This document shows, in pieces, positions 14,353-24,981 of a stretch of 64,000 bases of DNA. The translations under genes and the position numbers were made by a program. Source of the stretch: Diprion similis (lineage: Eukaryota; Arthropoda; Insecta; Hymenoptera; Diprionidae); assembly GCF_021155765.1 (NCBI RefSeq), contig NC_060114.1, forward strand, positions 8,799,501 to 8,863,500, written 5' to 3'. Within the stretch, counting starts at the first letter, position 1; each line of letters begins with the position of its first letter. The notes below the pieces were generated by a model that saw only the letters and a list, made by a program, of their open reading frames with translations, searched no databases and was not told the origin of the DNA.

Positions 14353-15600
14353 ACGCTTAATCGATTCCTCTCGCAAAATTACGTCGAAACAGTGCCTCAA
14401 AAAATTGATTGCAGCTCTTTTCGAAATAGTCGAAATTTTCGCCAAAAATCCAAAGGGGTTAGCCTTACTTTTTTGGTCATTTTCGGAGCCGGAAATTACT
14501 CGTCTCGGAATCGATTTGCATGACCATCTCTAGAGTAATTCGACCCCCAGGAACTCAGAAAACACATCAAAAAGAGCGTAGGACCAGCAGCAGAAAAACG
14601 GCGATGAAAATCAGGAGTTTTTTGGCCGTAACTTTTCCGCTATCGCTCGCAGCGTATTGGGACTACGCTTAATCGATTCCTCTCGCAAAATTACGTCAAA
14701 ATAGTGCCTCAAAAAATTGATTGCAGCACTTTTCGAAATGGTCGAAATTTTCGCCAAAAATCCAAAGGGGTTAGCCTTACTTTTTTGGTTATTTTCGGAG
14801 CCGAAAATTTCTCGTCTCGGAATTGATTTGCATGACCATCTCTAGAGTAATTCGACCCCCAGGAACTCAGAAAACACATCAAAAAGAGCGTAGGACCAGC
14901 AGCAGAAAAACGGCGATGAAAATCAGGAGTTTTTTGGCCGTAACTTTTCGGCTATCGCTCGCAGCGTATTGGGACTACGCTTAATCGATTCCTCTCGCAA
15001 AATTACGTCGAAATAGTGCCTCAAAAAATTGATTGCAGCTCTTTTCGAAATAGTCGAAATTTTCGCCAAAAATCCAAAGGGGTTAGCCTTACTTTTTTGG
15101 TCATTTTCGGAGCCGGAAATTACTCGTCTCGGAATCGATTTGCATGACCATCTCTAGAGTAATTCGACCCCCAGGAACTCAGAAAACACATCAAAAAGAG
15201 CGTAGGACCAGCAGCAGAAAAACGGCGATGAAAATCAGGAGTTTTTTGGCCGTAACTTTTCCGCTATCGCTCGCAGCGTATTGGGACTACGCTTAATCGA
15301 TTCCTCTCGCAAAATTACGTCAAAATAGTGCCTCAAAAAATTGATTGCAGCACTTTTCGAAATGGTCGAAATTTTCGCCAAAAATCCAAAGGGGTTAGCC
15401 TTACTTTTTTGGTTATTTTCGGAGCCGAAAATTTCTCGTCTCGGAATTGATTTGCATGACCATCTCTAGAGTAATTCGACCCCCAGGAACTCAGAAAACA
15501 CATCAAAAAGAGCGTAGGACCAGCAGCAGAAAAACGGCGATGAAAATCAGGAGTTTTTTGGCCGTAACTTTTCGGCTATCGCTCGCAGCGTATTGGGACT
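14353..15600. repeat. Duplicated satellite dimer (624 bp x 2)
   Basis: The pairs 14353-14976 and 14977-15600 share GGAAATTACTCG in the first monomer and GTCAAAATAG, AATGGTCG, GGTTATTTTC and GGAATTGATT in the second. This is a 624-bp tandem duplication. Confidence 0.88.
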
Positions 15601-15912
15601 ACGCTTAATCGATTCCTCTCGCAAAATTACGTCGAAATAGTGCCTCAAAAAATTGATTGCAGCTCTTTTCGAAATAGTCGAAATTTTCGCCAAAAATCCA
15701 AAGGGGTTAGCCTTACTTTTTTGGTCATTTTCGGAGCCGAAAATTTCTCGTCTCGGAATCGATTTGCATGACCATCTCTAGAGTAATTCGACCCCCAGGA
15801 ACTCAGAAAACACATCAAAAAGAGCGTAGGACCAGCAGCAGAAAAACGGCGATGAAAATCAGGAGTTTTTTGGCCGTAACTTTTCCGCTATCGCTCGCAG
15901 CGTATTGGGACT

Positions 15913-17353
15913 ACGCATAATCGATTCCTCTCGCAAAATTACGTCCAAATAGTGCCTCAAAAAATTGATTGCAGCACTTTTTAGAATAGTCAAAATTTTC
16001 GCCAAAAATCCAAAGGGGTTAGCCTTACTTTATTGGTCATTTTCGGAGCCGAAAATTTCTTGTCTCGGAATCGATTCGCATGACCATCTTTAGAGTAATT
16101 CGACCCCCAGAAATTCAGAAAACACATCAAAAAGAGCGTAGGACCAGCAGCAGAAAAACGGCGATGAAAATCAGGAGTTTTTTGGCCGTAACTTTTCAGC
16201 TATCGCTCGCAGCGTATTGGGACTACGCTTAATCGATTCCTCTCGCAAAATTACGTCGAAATAGTGCCTCAAAAAATTGATTGCAGCACTTTTCGAAATG
16301 GTCGAAATTTTCGCCAAAAATCCAAAGGGGTTAGCCTTACTTTTTTGATCATTTTCGGAGCCGAAAATTTCTCGTCTCGGAATCGATTTGCATGACCATC
16401 TCTAGAGTACTTCGACCCCCAGGAACTCAGGAAACACATCAAAAATAGCGTAGGACCAGCAGCAGAAAAACGGCGATGAAAATCAGGAGTTTTTTGGCCG
16501 TAACTTTTCGGCTATCGCTCGCAGCGTATTGGGACTACGCTTAATCGATTCCTCTCGCAAAATTACGTCGAAATAGTGCCTCAAAAAATTGACTGCAGCA
16601 CTTTTCGAAATAGTCGAAATTTTCGCAAAAAATCCAAAGGGGTTAGCCTTACTTTTTTGGTCATTTTCGGAGCCGAAAATTTTTCGTCTCGGAATCGATT
16701 TGCATGACCATCTCTAGAGTAATTTGACCCCCAGGAACTCAGAAAACACATCAAAAAGAGCGTAGAACCAGCAGCAGAAAAACGGCGATGAAAATCAGGA
16801 GTTTTTTGGCCGTAACTTTTCAGCTATCGCTCGCAGCGTATTGGGACTACGCTTAATCGATTCCTCTCGCAAAATTGCGTCGAAATAGTGCCTCAAAAAA
16901 CTGATTGCAGCACTTTTCGAAATGGTCGAAATTTTCGCCAAAAATCCAAAGGGGTTAGCCTTACTTTATTGGTCATTTTCGGAGCCGAAAATTTCTTGTC
17001 TCGGAATCGATTCGCATGACCATCTTTAGAGTAATTCGACCCCCAGAAATTCAGAAAACACATCAAAAAGAGCGTAGGACCAGCAGCAGAAAAACGGCGA
17101 TGAAAATCAGGAGTTTTTTGGCCGTAACTTTTCAGCTATCGCTCGCAGCGTATTGGGACTACGCTTAATCGATTCCTCTCGCAAAATTACGTCGAAATAG
17201 TGCCTGAAAAAATTGATTGCAGCACTTTTCGGAATAGTCGAAATTTTCGCCAAAAATCCAAAGGGGTTAGCCTTACTTTTTTGGTCATTTTCGAAGCCGA
17301 AAATTTCTCGTCTCGGAATTGATTTGCATGACCATCTCTAGAGTAATTCGACC
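15913..17353. repeat. Diverged edge of the satellite array
   Basis: The last monomers carry more private substitutions than the interior, such as ACTTTTTAGAATAG, TATTGGTC, CTTGTCTCGG, GATTCGCATG and CAGAAATTCAG. Two of them, starting 15913 and 16849, share a set of these changes three monomers apart. The final copy is truncated at unit position 193. Confidence 0.85.
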
Positions 17354-20300
17354 GACGTTATTTCACCATGACAATTGATTCTTCAGGGTTTCATAATACT
17401 GAGACTGGATTACGACAATGATTCTAACTAAAAGCGTGATCAATGAAGGACTTCAATCGCAATGCTAGCGTCTATCTTGTTGCTGTGATCCACTGATCGT
17501 TGGAAAAACGCTATAATAGACACCTTCTCACAAAGTCTCTTAAAAATCACGTGTCATTCACTCGTTCGGTTCATACTTTACATATATTGGTACGCACATC
17601 AATATTCATGAATGCCTTCTAATGATCCACCCGTCATTCAGTATTATCATCGGTAAATATTGCCCGTTCACTCGTGAATCACACACAGATATTCGTCTAC
17701 TATTATATACTCGCTCAACCAGTTGAACGGGTCATTGTATCAAGAGTCCTCATCTCAGGTGGCAATGACCCTAAAACTATTCAACATCAATCTTGAGTGC
17801 GGACTTCTGCGTAGCAGCGCGATCGCCAAGAATTATTGTGTTCGTTGTTTTCTTTTTTTTTTTTATTATCCACATGGACATCAATCACTTACATTATTTT
17901 TCAGTCTTCCATTTCTTGCCTATACTTCCAATTTAGAAGTTGATTATGAGCTGTAACACCTTGTCGTGTAAAGGCAACTTACCAAGAATCATTAGGATTT
18001 CCGACATCGAAGCTTTGTGCATGTTTTTCATCATCAGCAACAATCCGTAACGAGTTGATTACCAAACATCTTATCGACAAGCAAATTCACCGCACATTTA
18101 CCTACGCACGATACTTGGAACTCCTTGGACCTTGAAATATGTCAGATTTTCTTATTTTTATGATTCTCAAATCTTGTTTCTCTTCTCGGCAAAACAGCGT
18201 CTGGAGATTTTAAGGCGAGAGCAGCTTGTTTCGAATGATTCTTCGAATATCTCCAATGTCTACACGGACACGATATAATTTCGATATTCATGAGAACTCT
18301 TAACCAACAAACTGTTACGACAACGACGTTTATTAGCGCAATTGACACATCGCCAAAATATTATTCGAGATTTTGCTTATTGTTAGTCAAGGAAAATCTG
18401 TCAAAAGTCATTTTTACGGTAGATATGTACTTATATTTTATAAACACGTTCTACGGCCACTTAGCTATCATCTAAATATACGATAATTGCGGCTCGAATA
18501 CGTAGGCATAATGCGTACGCACACGCGGCATGAATTATCGCCGATTTATATGGCTTCTTCTCTTCGGCCATATTTCAGCAAACGATGGTGATAATTTAAT
18601 ATGTAATCGTAAATAGAAATTATTTTCATAATTTCATTAATTTTTATACATTTATTTAGTTGTAAGTATAAAAAGTAAATCATTAATAATAATGATAGAT
18701 TGGTATTAACTAGACGTTCACTCAGAAGTGTAATTATATTTTTGACCTCGAAAGGCGGACGGTTGTCTTACGAGAATACTTTTTCTAATCTAAAAATGGC
18801 GAGTTTAAATTGGTGATAATAATTATAACGATAAATAAAAGATCTGTCAGCTGTTCGGGGAACGCCAACAAAAGCATCGAATTTGCAATATTAATCTATT
18901 ACAAATGGTGCGCATGACAAACACTTTGCGGAACACTATCTAAATCGATTCTATTTTGTTCCAGCTCAGTGTGTTATTACATAAATCAAGTAAATAGCTG
19001 TACACGTTAAGTTCTGAATGCTTTTTTGCGGGTGTACGGTAATTGCAATTTACACATAAGACGCAATTCTTGTAATTGCTATTAAGAATTCAACAGCCTC
19101 GGGGAAAATATAACAGACAGGATTTACGATGTGGCAGAGATATAAGAATATACATTAATGCTACATACTTGGTAAATAGTTCTAACGGTCATGTATCTAC
19201 AGCAATAATTATCGTAATTAATAATAAAGCAGCTTTATGCAGTAGGCTGGGTAACGAGAATGCGCATTTCACATACTGCTATCATAACTCATGTATTTCT
19301 TCTTCTTCGCCTGCAGATTTGCGTACAAAGGAGATATTAGATATTCGAGATATAGCAAGTCGCCTTGACTATCATAATCTCGGTCTCTCGTCGAGTTTGT
19401 TACTCAGCTATTCTCATGAGCAGTAATCTCACGCATGAAGGTCTGTAACTGTGAATCGATTTGATCTATACTGCTTGTGAAGCTGAGCAGATGATATATC
19501 GAGTTACTAATGCCAAAAGAGCGTTTCAAAAACTTTTCCTCCCGAATCAACTTAAAAATGTGCATAATGTATAAATCTATGGAAAAAAATGGGAAAAAAA
19601 ACTTTGGAGAATTTTTTTTTTTTTGTAGATACGCCCTTTTGGTTCTGCAGAGCCAAATCGTATTTAAATCGTTACCTTAAACTTTAATTTCATTGTCAGG
19701 ATCCGGGAAATATGAGGACGACATCATTTCCCAGAAATATATACTGCAAACCAGTTTATATTTAATAATTAATGTCTGTTTTTCCAACTAAATTTTTTAC
19801 ACCGTATCAAAATAATATGAATCAATGAAATGCTGACAGCTTGCACGAAGTTTTAGGGGCCTTGATAATCCTGTAATTCCACGGAAACAATCAGCTGTTT
19901 ACTCGCCGCGGAGCCATATTTACCCAGACAAGGTTGCAGTCCATAGCAGAAGCTTCATTTTTACAGAATTTCACAATAGCCGTAAACTTATGATCAGACG
20001 TGTAAGATTAAGAATATTTTTCAAACCGTTCTACCGCAGTATATATCGAGAAAAACCTGTAACGTCATGAATTTCTGAAGTACACGTGTATCGCAGCGCG
20101 GCATTAAAACCGATCAAACATCAATCGTGACAAAAATTAGTTTGGGTACAAAGAAAACTAAGAAGAAGATAAATATAACAAGTAATGCATACTGATCCTC
20201 GTGAAAAACGCCTTTTTTTTCTTCAGCCTCTTCGACCATCCTCTTATCGTTCGTCTTCGTGGTCATTGCCGAAAGCGTTTTGCAAATTTAGCAGTAGATC

Positions 20301-20402
20301 AATTCGAGTATGATCGAATTATCGATCTTCGGCATAAGCCCGTAAGCCGATTCACCTTTCTGCATCGTCCTTTCACTGGTGGGAGAAGTTGGCCAAGATT
20401 GG
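17354..20402. other. Satellite-flanking unique DNA with no supported gene
   Basis: This is AT-rich unique sequence between the end of the satellite and the first silk-like promoter. I see only short chance reading frames, a T-run near 19612-19625 and no coding exon with matching splice sites and phase. Confidence 0.6.
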
Positions 20403-20434
20403 TATATAAGCCATCGGTCAAGATCGTATTGGCA
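20403..20434 (+). promoter_or_regulatory. Core promoter: TATA box and initiator of the first silk-like gene
   Basis: TATATAA at 20403-20409 lies 31 bp upstream of GGCATA, whose A at 20434 fits the BBCABW initiator consensus. This predicts an 82-nt leader before the ATG at 20516. A second TATAAAA at 20494-20500 is too near the ATG to serve this start. Confidence 0.7.
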
Positions 20435-20515
20435 TAGCGTCGCAGAGTTACGATTAAGAAGATCAGCAACGAACAGCGCCAGAGTCCCAAAGATATAAAA
20501 CTCATTTTCAGCAAG

Positions 20516-22957
20516 ATGATGATCCTCGACGGGAGAGCAGTTGTGGGATTGAGCCTCCTCCTCGCCACAGTTTCCGCTCGACCAGGTACGTCCAAAATAA
20601 ACCTCGAAATCCAGTAAAACAAAAATAAAACTCAAGTATTCAAAATATTCCGCTCTAAAAATTGCTCATTATCTATCCTCCTGGTACAAAAACGAGGGTT
20701 TCCGGATCACCATCGAATGAATAGAATCGGATGTAGCATAATAAAATAATAACAGTGATTCGTTAACGCTCGCTACCTAAACAAGAATTGGCGAATTTAC
20801 CGCTCGATTGTTCGTCCCGATCTTTTTCATTTTTCATTAATTCTGTTTTTGTTTTTTTGTTCTTTTTTTTCACGTCGCTGTTCCAGGTGGCTACGGAGTG
20901 AAGGGAGCCGTCGGCGGACACGGACACCATCATCGAGGCGACGCGGAGGGTAAGTTAAAAATAAAAACGTAAAAGATTGACTAGCGTGACGAGAATAAAA
21001 AAAAAAAAAATAAAAAATGTGGGGAAACGGTAACGTTATTCCTGATCTTCCTGCGCTTAGCATGATCTGTTTCATTAGCCAAAGTGTTAACGGTGCGAAA
21101 GGATGGTCCGTCTCTCGCAAACTCTGCTAGTACCACTTCTTCAGACGCTTTTTTACTCTGAAAATTTGCCACCGAATAATCGGGGGATCGTTGAATATTG
21201 TGAGAATCGATCGCTGATTGGCAATCGTTCTTGATTCGCAGAATCGGGGTTATTTATTTCCATTTTCTCTTTATGCACTTTGACGCACGGACGGTTCAGA
21301 TTTTGTAAAACAAAAATGTATCAGAATCTAGAGATCGGTTAATTACGGAGTAGATCCTTGGATTTGAAATCATTCGAAAATTTTCGGTTTTTCGATCTCA
21401 CAATCAATGGTTTATTTTAGTAAGGGAAAATTTGAACCGACGAACTTCTTCTAGGGATTATTAAACTCGAAGCAGTGAAAAAAGTTCTGATAATGATTTT
21501 TTCTGCAATAAACTTCCTGTGCTTTTTTGTTTTTTGCTCCAGCGAGATTCTTCGATTCTCCGGAATCCCAGCCAGTCTAATGTAAGTTTTGATTTTTTCT
21601 CCCACCTGAAACAGACGGAGCAGCATCCGCAGAAGCTAACGCACATGCTGAAAACCTAAGCAGTGGCCTCGGCGGAAGCGGAGCAGGTGCTAAAGCAAAT
21701 GCTAACGCGGAGGCTGCAGGAATCGGTTCAGCTGGTGGCCACAGTGGTGCCAACGCCGCCGCCAACGCTGAAACTGGAAGCCACGGGCATGACGGCCACA
21801 TTCACGACATTGCTGGACCTCCGAAAACCAGCGAAGGGTTGACATTCGACAGTAATGATCACGTCCCAGGTTTTCCACACGGCCCAGGACAGGGCGATCA
21901 GCACGCCCATCACCATCATCAGGAACATCAACAGGGAGCAGGACTCGCGATCAATGGAGGCCCCGGAGTGTTCGGCGAAGGATCTTCCGGTAGCGCCGGA
22001 AGTCTGGCTCAAGGGGTGGGAATCAGCCAGAATCACAACGCTGACGGATTCGGCCATGCATCTTCCGGTAGCGGAGCAGGTCACACGAATGAGGCGGTAA
22101 TCGGTGGAGGCCAACACGCCGCAGGATTGAACTATGGATCTTCCGGTAGCGGAGCAGGTTCCACGAATGGGGTAGCAATCGGCGGAGGCCAACACGCCGA
22201 AGGATTCGACCATGGATCTTCTGGTAGCGGAGCAGGTTCCGCGAATGGGGCGGTAATCAGCGGAGGCCATCACGCCGCAGGATTGGACTATGGATCTTCC
22301 GGTAGCGGAGCAGGTTCCACGAATGGGGCGGCAATCGGTGGAGGCCAACACGCCGCAGGATTCGATCATGGATCTTCCGGTAGCGGAGCAGGTTTGATTT
22401 CTGGGGCAGGATTCAAGGAGGGCCAGGGTGTTCAAGGTCATGGTCAAGGTCAAAGTTTTGGTGCCATCGGCGATTCTGAGGCCAGTTCCTTGGCAACATC
22501 AAAGAGCGAAGCTTCAGCCGGTGCCCATGGAGGTTAGGATCAATTTAATGCGCATTTTCACAGTTCAGCAATTGATCATGTATACGTTGAAAACTAAACG
22601 AGATCGAGTTTAATGTCCAGGTGATAAAATCTCTCGAAGTCATTTACCGTAATTGAGCATTATTGTGACGCAGGAAGTAGCCAGTCTTCCAGCTCCAGCC
22701 AAGCCTCAAGTTCCGGCGTCGGTGACAGCCGGAGCAAGAGTGATAGCAGCAGCTGGTCTTCCGGGGGTGGGAGCGGCTCTTCAGCTTCCGCAAGCAGCCA
22801 TGCAGGCAGTTAGTAGACCATGATGACCTTTAAGCTTGAATACCCAGATAAGCTGATGATGGTTCGATGATTTTTTACCTCACGTATAATTTATACTTTA
22901 TTATTCTTCTTTCCAGGCTACACTGGAAGACAGTTGCCGGGAGTAAAGGGGCGCTAA
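20516..22957 (+). CDS. Secreted silk-like protein rich in Gly, Ser, Ala and His (five exons, 408 aa)
   Basis: Coding exons are 20516-20585, 20887-20949, 21615-22532, 22674-22808 and 22917-22957. All junctions are in phase 1 with GT-AG ends, and the first two donors are strong (GTACGT, GTAAGT). Exon 1 encodes a signal peptide (MMILDGRAVVGLSLLLATVS, then ARP). Exon 2 is Gly/His-rich (GGHGHHHRG). Exon 3 starts with Ala/Asn/Glu/Gly repeats, passes a His cluster (HAHHHHQEH) and enters 26-residue repeats of the form GSSGSGAG...GGGQHAAGF. Exon 4 is nearly pure Ser/Gly, and exon 5 gives the basic end YTGRQLPGVKGR. The composition fits a structural extracellular protein such as silk, sericin, glue or eggshell; no enzymatic domain is visible. 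The donors ending exons 3 and 4 are GTTAGG and GTTAGT, each placing an in-frame TAG just past the junction, so retention would truncate the product. The gene model is good; the function is inferred from composition only. Confidence 0.82.
21980..22395 (+). repeat. 78-bp coding minisatellite in the first silk-like gene
   Basis: The segment GGATCTTCCGGTAGC (first copy followed by GCC, later copies by GGA) starts at 21980, 22058 (as GCATCTTCC), 22136, 22214, 22292 and 22370, exactly 78 bp apart each time. It encodes a 26-residue unit with a GSSGSGAG core and a GGGQHA half. Five units are complete and the sixth is partial. Copies 3 to 5 are the most alike. Confidence 0.92.
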
Positions 22958-23209
22958 AACAGTGATGATATATGCACGATCGGCGATCGCAACAAGTTCT
23001 ACAAAAAAAAGATCTAGAACTTGGATACGCACATACGATTTATGGGCAAAAAAATCAGAAGCAATTATTGTATTCCACTCTGAATAACTAGAAATTACAC
23101 GATAGGATAGCTAGCGAATAATAATTATTACGATTACGATGAATGTTTATCCTTGAATTTTATATAAGTCAATTCGAAATCGATTGTGATAAATGAAGAT
23201 GTTTGAAAA

Positions 23210-23215
23210 AATAAA
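23210..23215 (+). terminator. Probable polyadenylation signal of the first silk-like gene
   Basis: AATAAA lies about 250 bp after the stop codon at 22957 and is followed by a T-rich, GT-containing stretch. Confidence 0.55.
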
Positions 23216-24736
23216 AAGCTAAAATGTATTCCTGACTTATTTCTTGTTCCATTATCTGCAGAATGAATTCATTTCTGTTTCACAGATCGATCATTAATCA
23301 TATAACTACATGTCTAATCTTGTATGAATAGGCATTATGTAAATGCGGTGATCTGTTCACCGCAATCTATAACCGCCGGCTATAATAAAAGAAAGAATAA
23401 AAAATACATCTCCTTATATCGTATTTTCATTTAACTTCCCGGTATACAAGACATTCGCTAACGAATTAAATACACCGAGGTGATTAGCACGGCGTATATG
23501 ATGATGATAATGATGATGATGATGGCATAAATTCAACGCTAGAGAAACGATACCGAGGGTCACTTGCCTCTAGCATTGCTATTATTCATGCGCTAATCAT
23601 TCCCGATATTTTTAATTAGCATTCTCTATCCTCTTAATCTAATGCGGAAAAAACCAGTATTCCGCCTGAAAGTTTTCACTTCCGTCACTGCATTCACCAG
23701 TGCCATTGTGGTTGTCCAAGAGCATACGTCATGAGCCCGGGAATTAGCGCACGCTTTAACGTCGGTTTGAAAAAATGGTACTACATCAGTTCGTTTGTTT
23801 TTTCATATAAAAATTAATTAATACGGAGACAGTCGTGTTACATTTTAGAAGAAATTTCTGTTCGAAAAATTCTCACCTAAATTTAGGTGTGATCATAATG
23901 TAAAAAAACTATATTCGATTTTATTTAACTTCTCGGATTCTAATCATTCAATCTTGAATCACGCTTACTACTTTTTTCGATTTAAAAAGGTGAAATTTCA
24001 AGTTTGTACTTCCCTCGGGACACGCCATTAGATATGCACATTCGAGCACCACAACTGTTGGCCGTTTTCAGTAGTACCTTGATAAGCCGCGAATTCGCAA
24101 CTAAGGACTATTTTTCAAAGTCGAAATCACTGCGACTTGCTAATTTTCGCGATAAGAACGATTCAAAAAGTCTTTGGATTCTCAAACTCCAGCGACTCGC
24201 ACCGGCCTCGTCCTTCATGGTGATATGATTGTCAGTTGCACGGTGGTTGAGTTGATTACACACAGGTTTCACCACGATGCTATAATGCAACCTTGCCAAT
24301 GAACTCGTTCACTTTCAAGTTTATACACGGGCGAGGAAGACCAGCTCCGGCCTTTCACACTCACAGCAGCGTCGATTTGTCTACCTGTAGTCGTTCGAAT
24401 TTCACGAACCTCATACATATTCATAATTCCACTTCACCGCGCCAAGCGATTTAGCTCAAACTATCAACCATTTATATTAACAGCGCTTCTTATTCTTCCT
24501 TTTTATCTTATTCAGAAATGTCATTCTATTTTCGCACGGTTGGGGATTTCCTCCAGCGTACAGACGAACTTTTATGCATATAGGGTCGAAACCACGACGC
24601 GGTCAACCGTCGGAATTTCGGCCGTGAGCCGTCTGCACCAACGGAATATTATTTCCTCTGCGTTATGCCCACGCATATACACAGGTATGTACACTGTACA
24701 CAGGTTTAGAAATAGAGAGACGACACAGAAATCGGG
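23216..24736. other. Intergenic DNA between silk-like genes 1 and 2
   Basis: No coding exon is supported here. The stretch includes a GATGAT-type microsatellite near 23498-23525. Its last few hundred bases presumably hold the upstream control region of the next gene. Confidence 0.55.
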
Positions 24737-24772
24737 TATAAAACTGGAGACGGACACCGATGATGCTTCAGT
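24737..24772 (+). promoter_or_regulatory. Core promoter: TATA box and TCAGT initiator of the second silk-like gene
   Basis: TATAAAA at 24737-24743 is followed 33 bp later by the arthropod initiator TCAGT (24768-24772, start at A24770). The predicted leader is about 212 nt to the ATG at 24982. Confidence 0.75.
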
Positions 24773-24981
24773 CATATGACAGCCGTCTACTTGGCCCAAT
24801 CCACTCGAGACGATTAGTCTCACAGTGATTATACCCACGTGACATTCCAAAAAAAGAACGAAAGTCGGAAAAGAATTTTCTCCAAGAGAGACAGTGAGGA
24901 AATGAAAATAATTTATTGTTGCTGAGGGCAAATATTTTGTACACGGTCTTACGAAGTGAAGAAAAAACACGTACGAGCAAA

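Larger units (their letters stand above)
1..17353. repeat. 312-bp satellite DNA array (55 full monomers plus a 193-bp partial monomer)
   Basis: A motif beginning ACGCTTAATCGATT recurs at 1, 313, 625 and so on to 17161, which is exactly 1 + 55 x 312, so the array has kept its register with no net indel. Neighbouring copies differ by a few substitutions. Variable sites include GAAAGGTTCTC/GAAAATTTCTC, TTTGCATG/ATATGCATG/TTTGCGTG, CAGCAGCA/CAGCTGCA/CAGCGGCA and CTTTTCGGCT/CTTTTCCGCT. The array runs off the left edge of the window. On the right it stops inside a monomer: consensus identity ends at 17353 (position 193 of the unit). Because 312 is divisible by 3, the same chance reading frames of 60-90 codons recur on both strands; they are not genes. 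Arrays of this size and order are typical of pericentromeric, centromeric or subtelomeric heterochromatin, and which one applies here cannot be told from sequence. Confidence 0.98.

Noticed and set aside
883-14533. Recurrent 62-88-codon ORFs on both strands of the satellite
   Set aside because: They repeat because the monomer length (312) is a multiple of three. Most monomer copies have lost the frame, and there is no splice, promoter or protein character.
1-17353. CRISPR-like regular repeats
   Set aside because: The units are contiguous 312-bp satellite monomers with no spacers, in a eukaryotic genome.
21728-22453. 241-codon minus-strand frame opposite the His-rich silk-like gene
   Set aside because: It is a shadow of the low-complexity plus-strand repeats; the plus strand has matching splice sites and a signal peptide.
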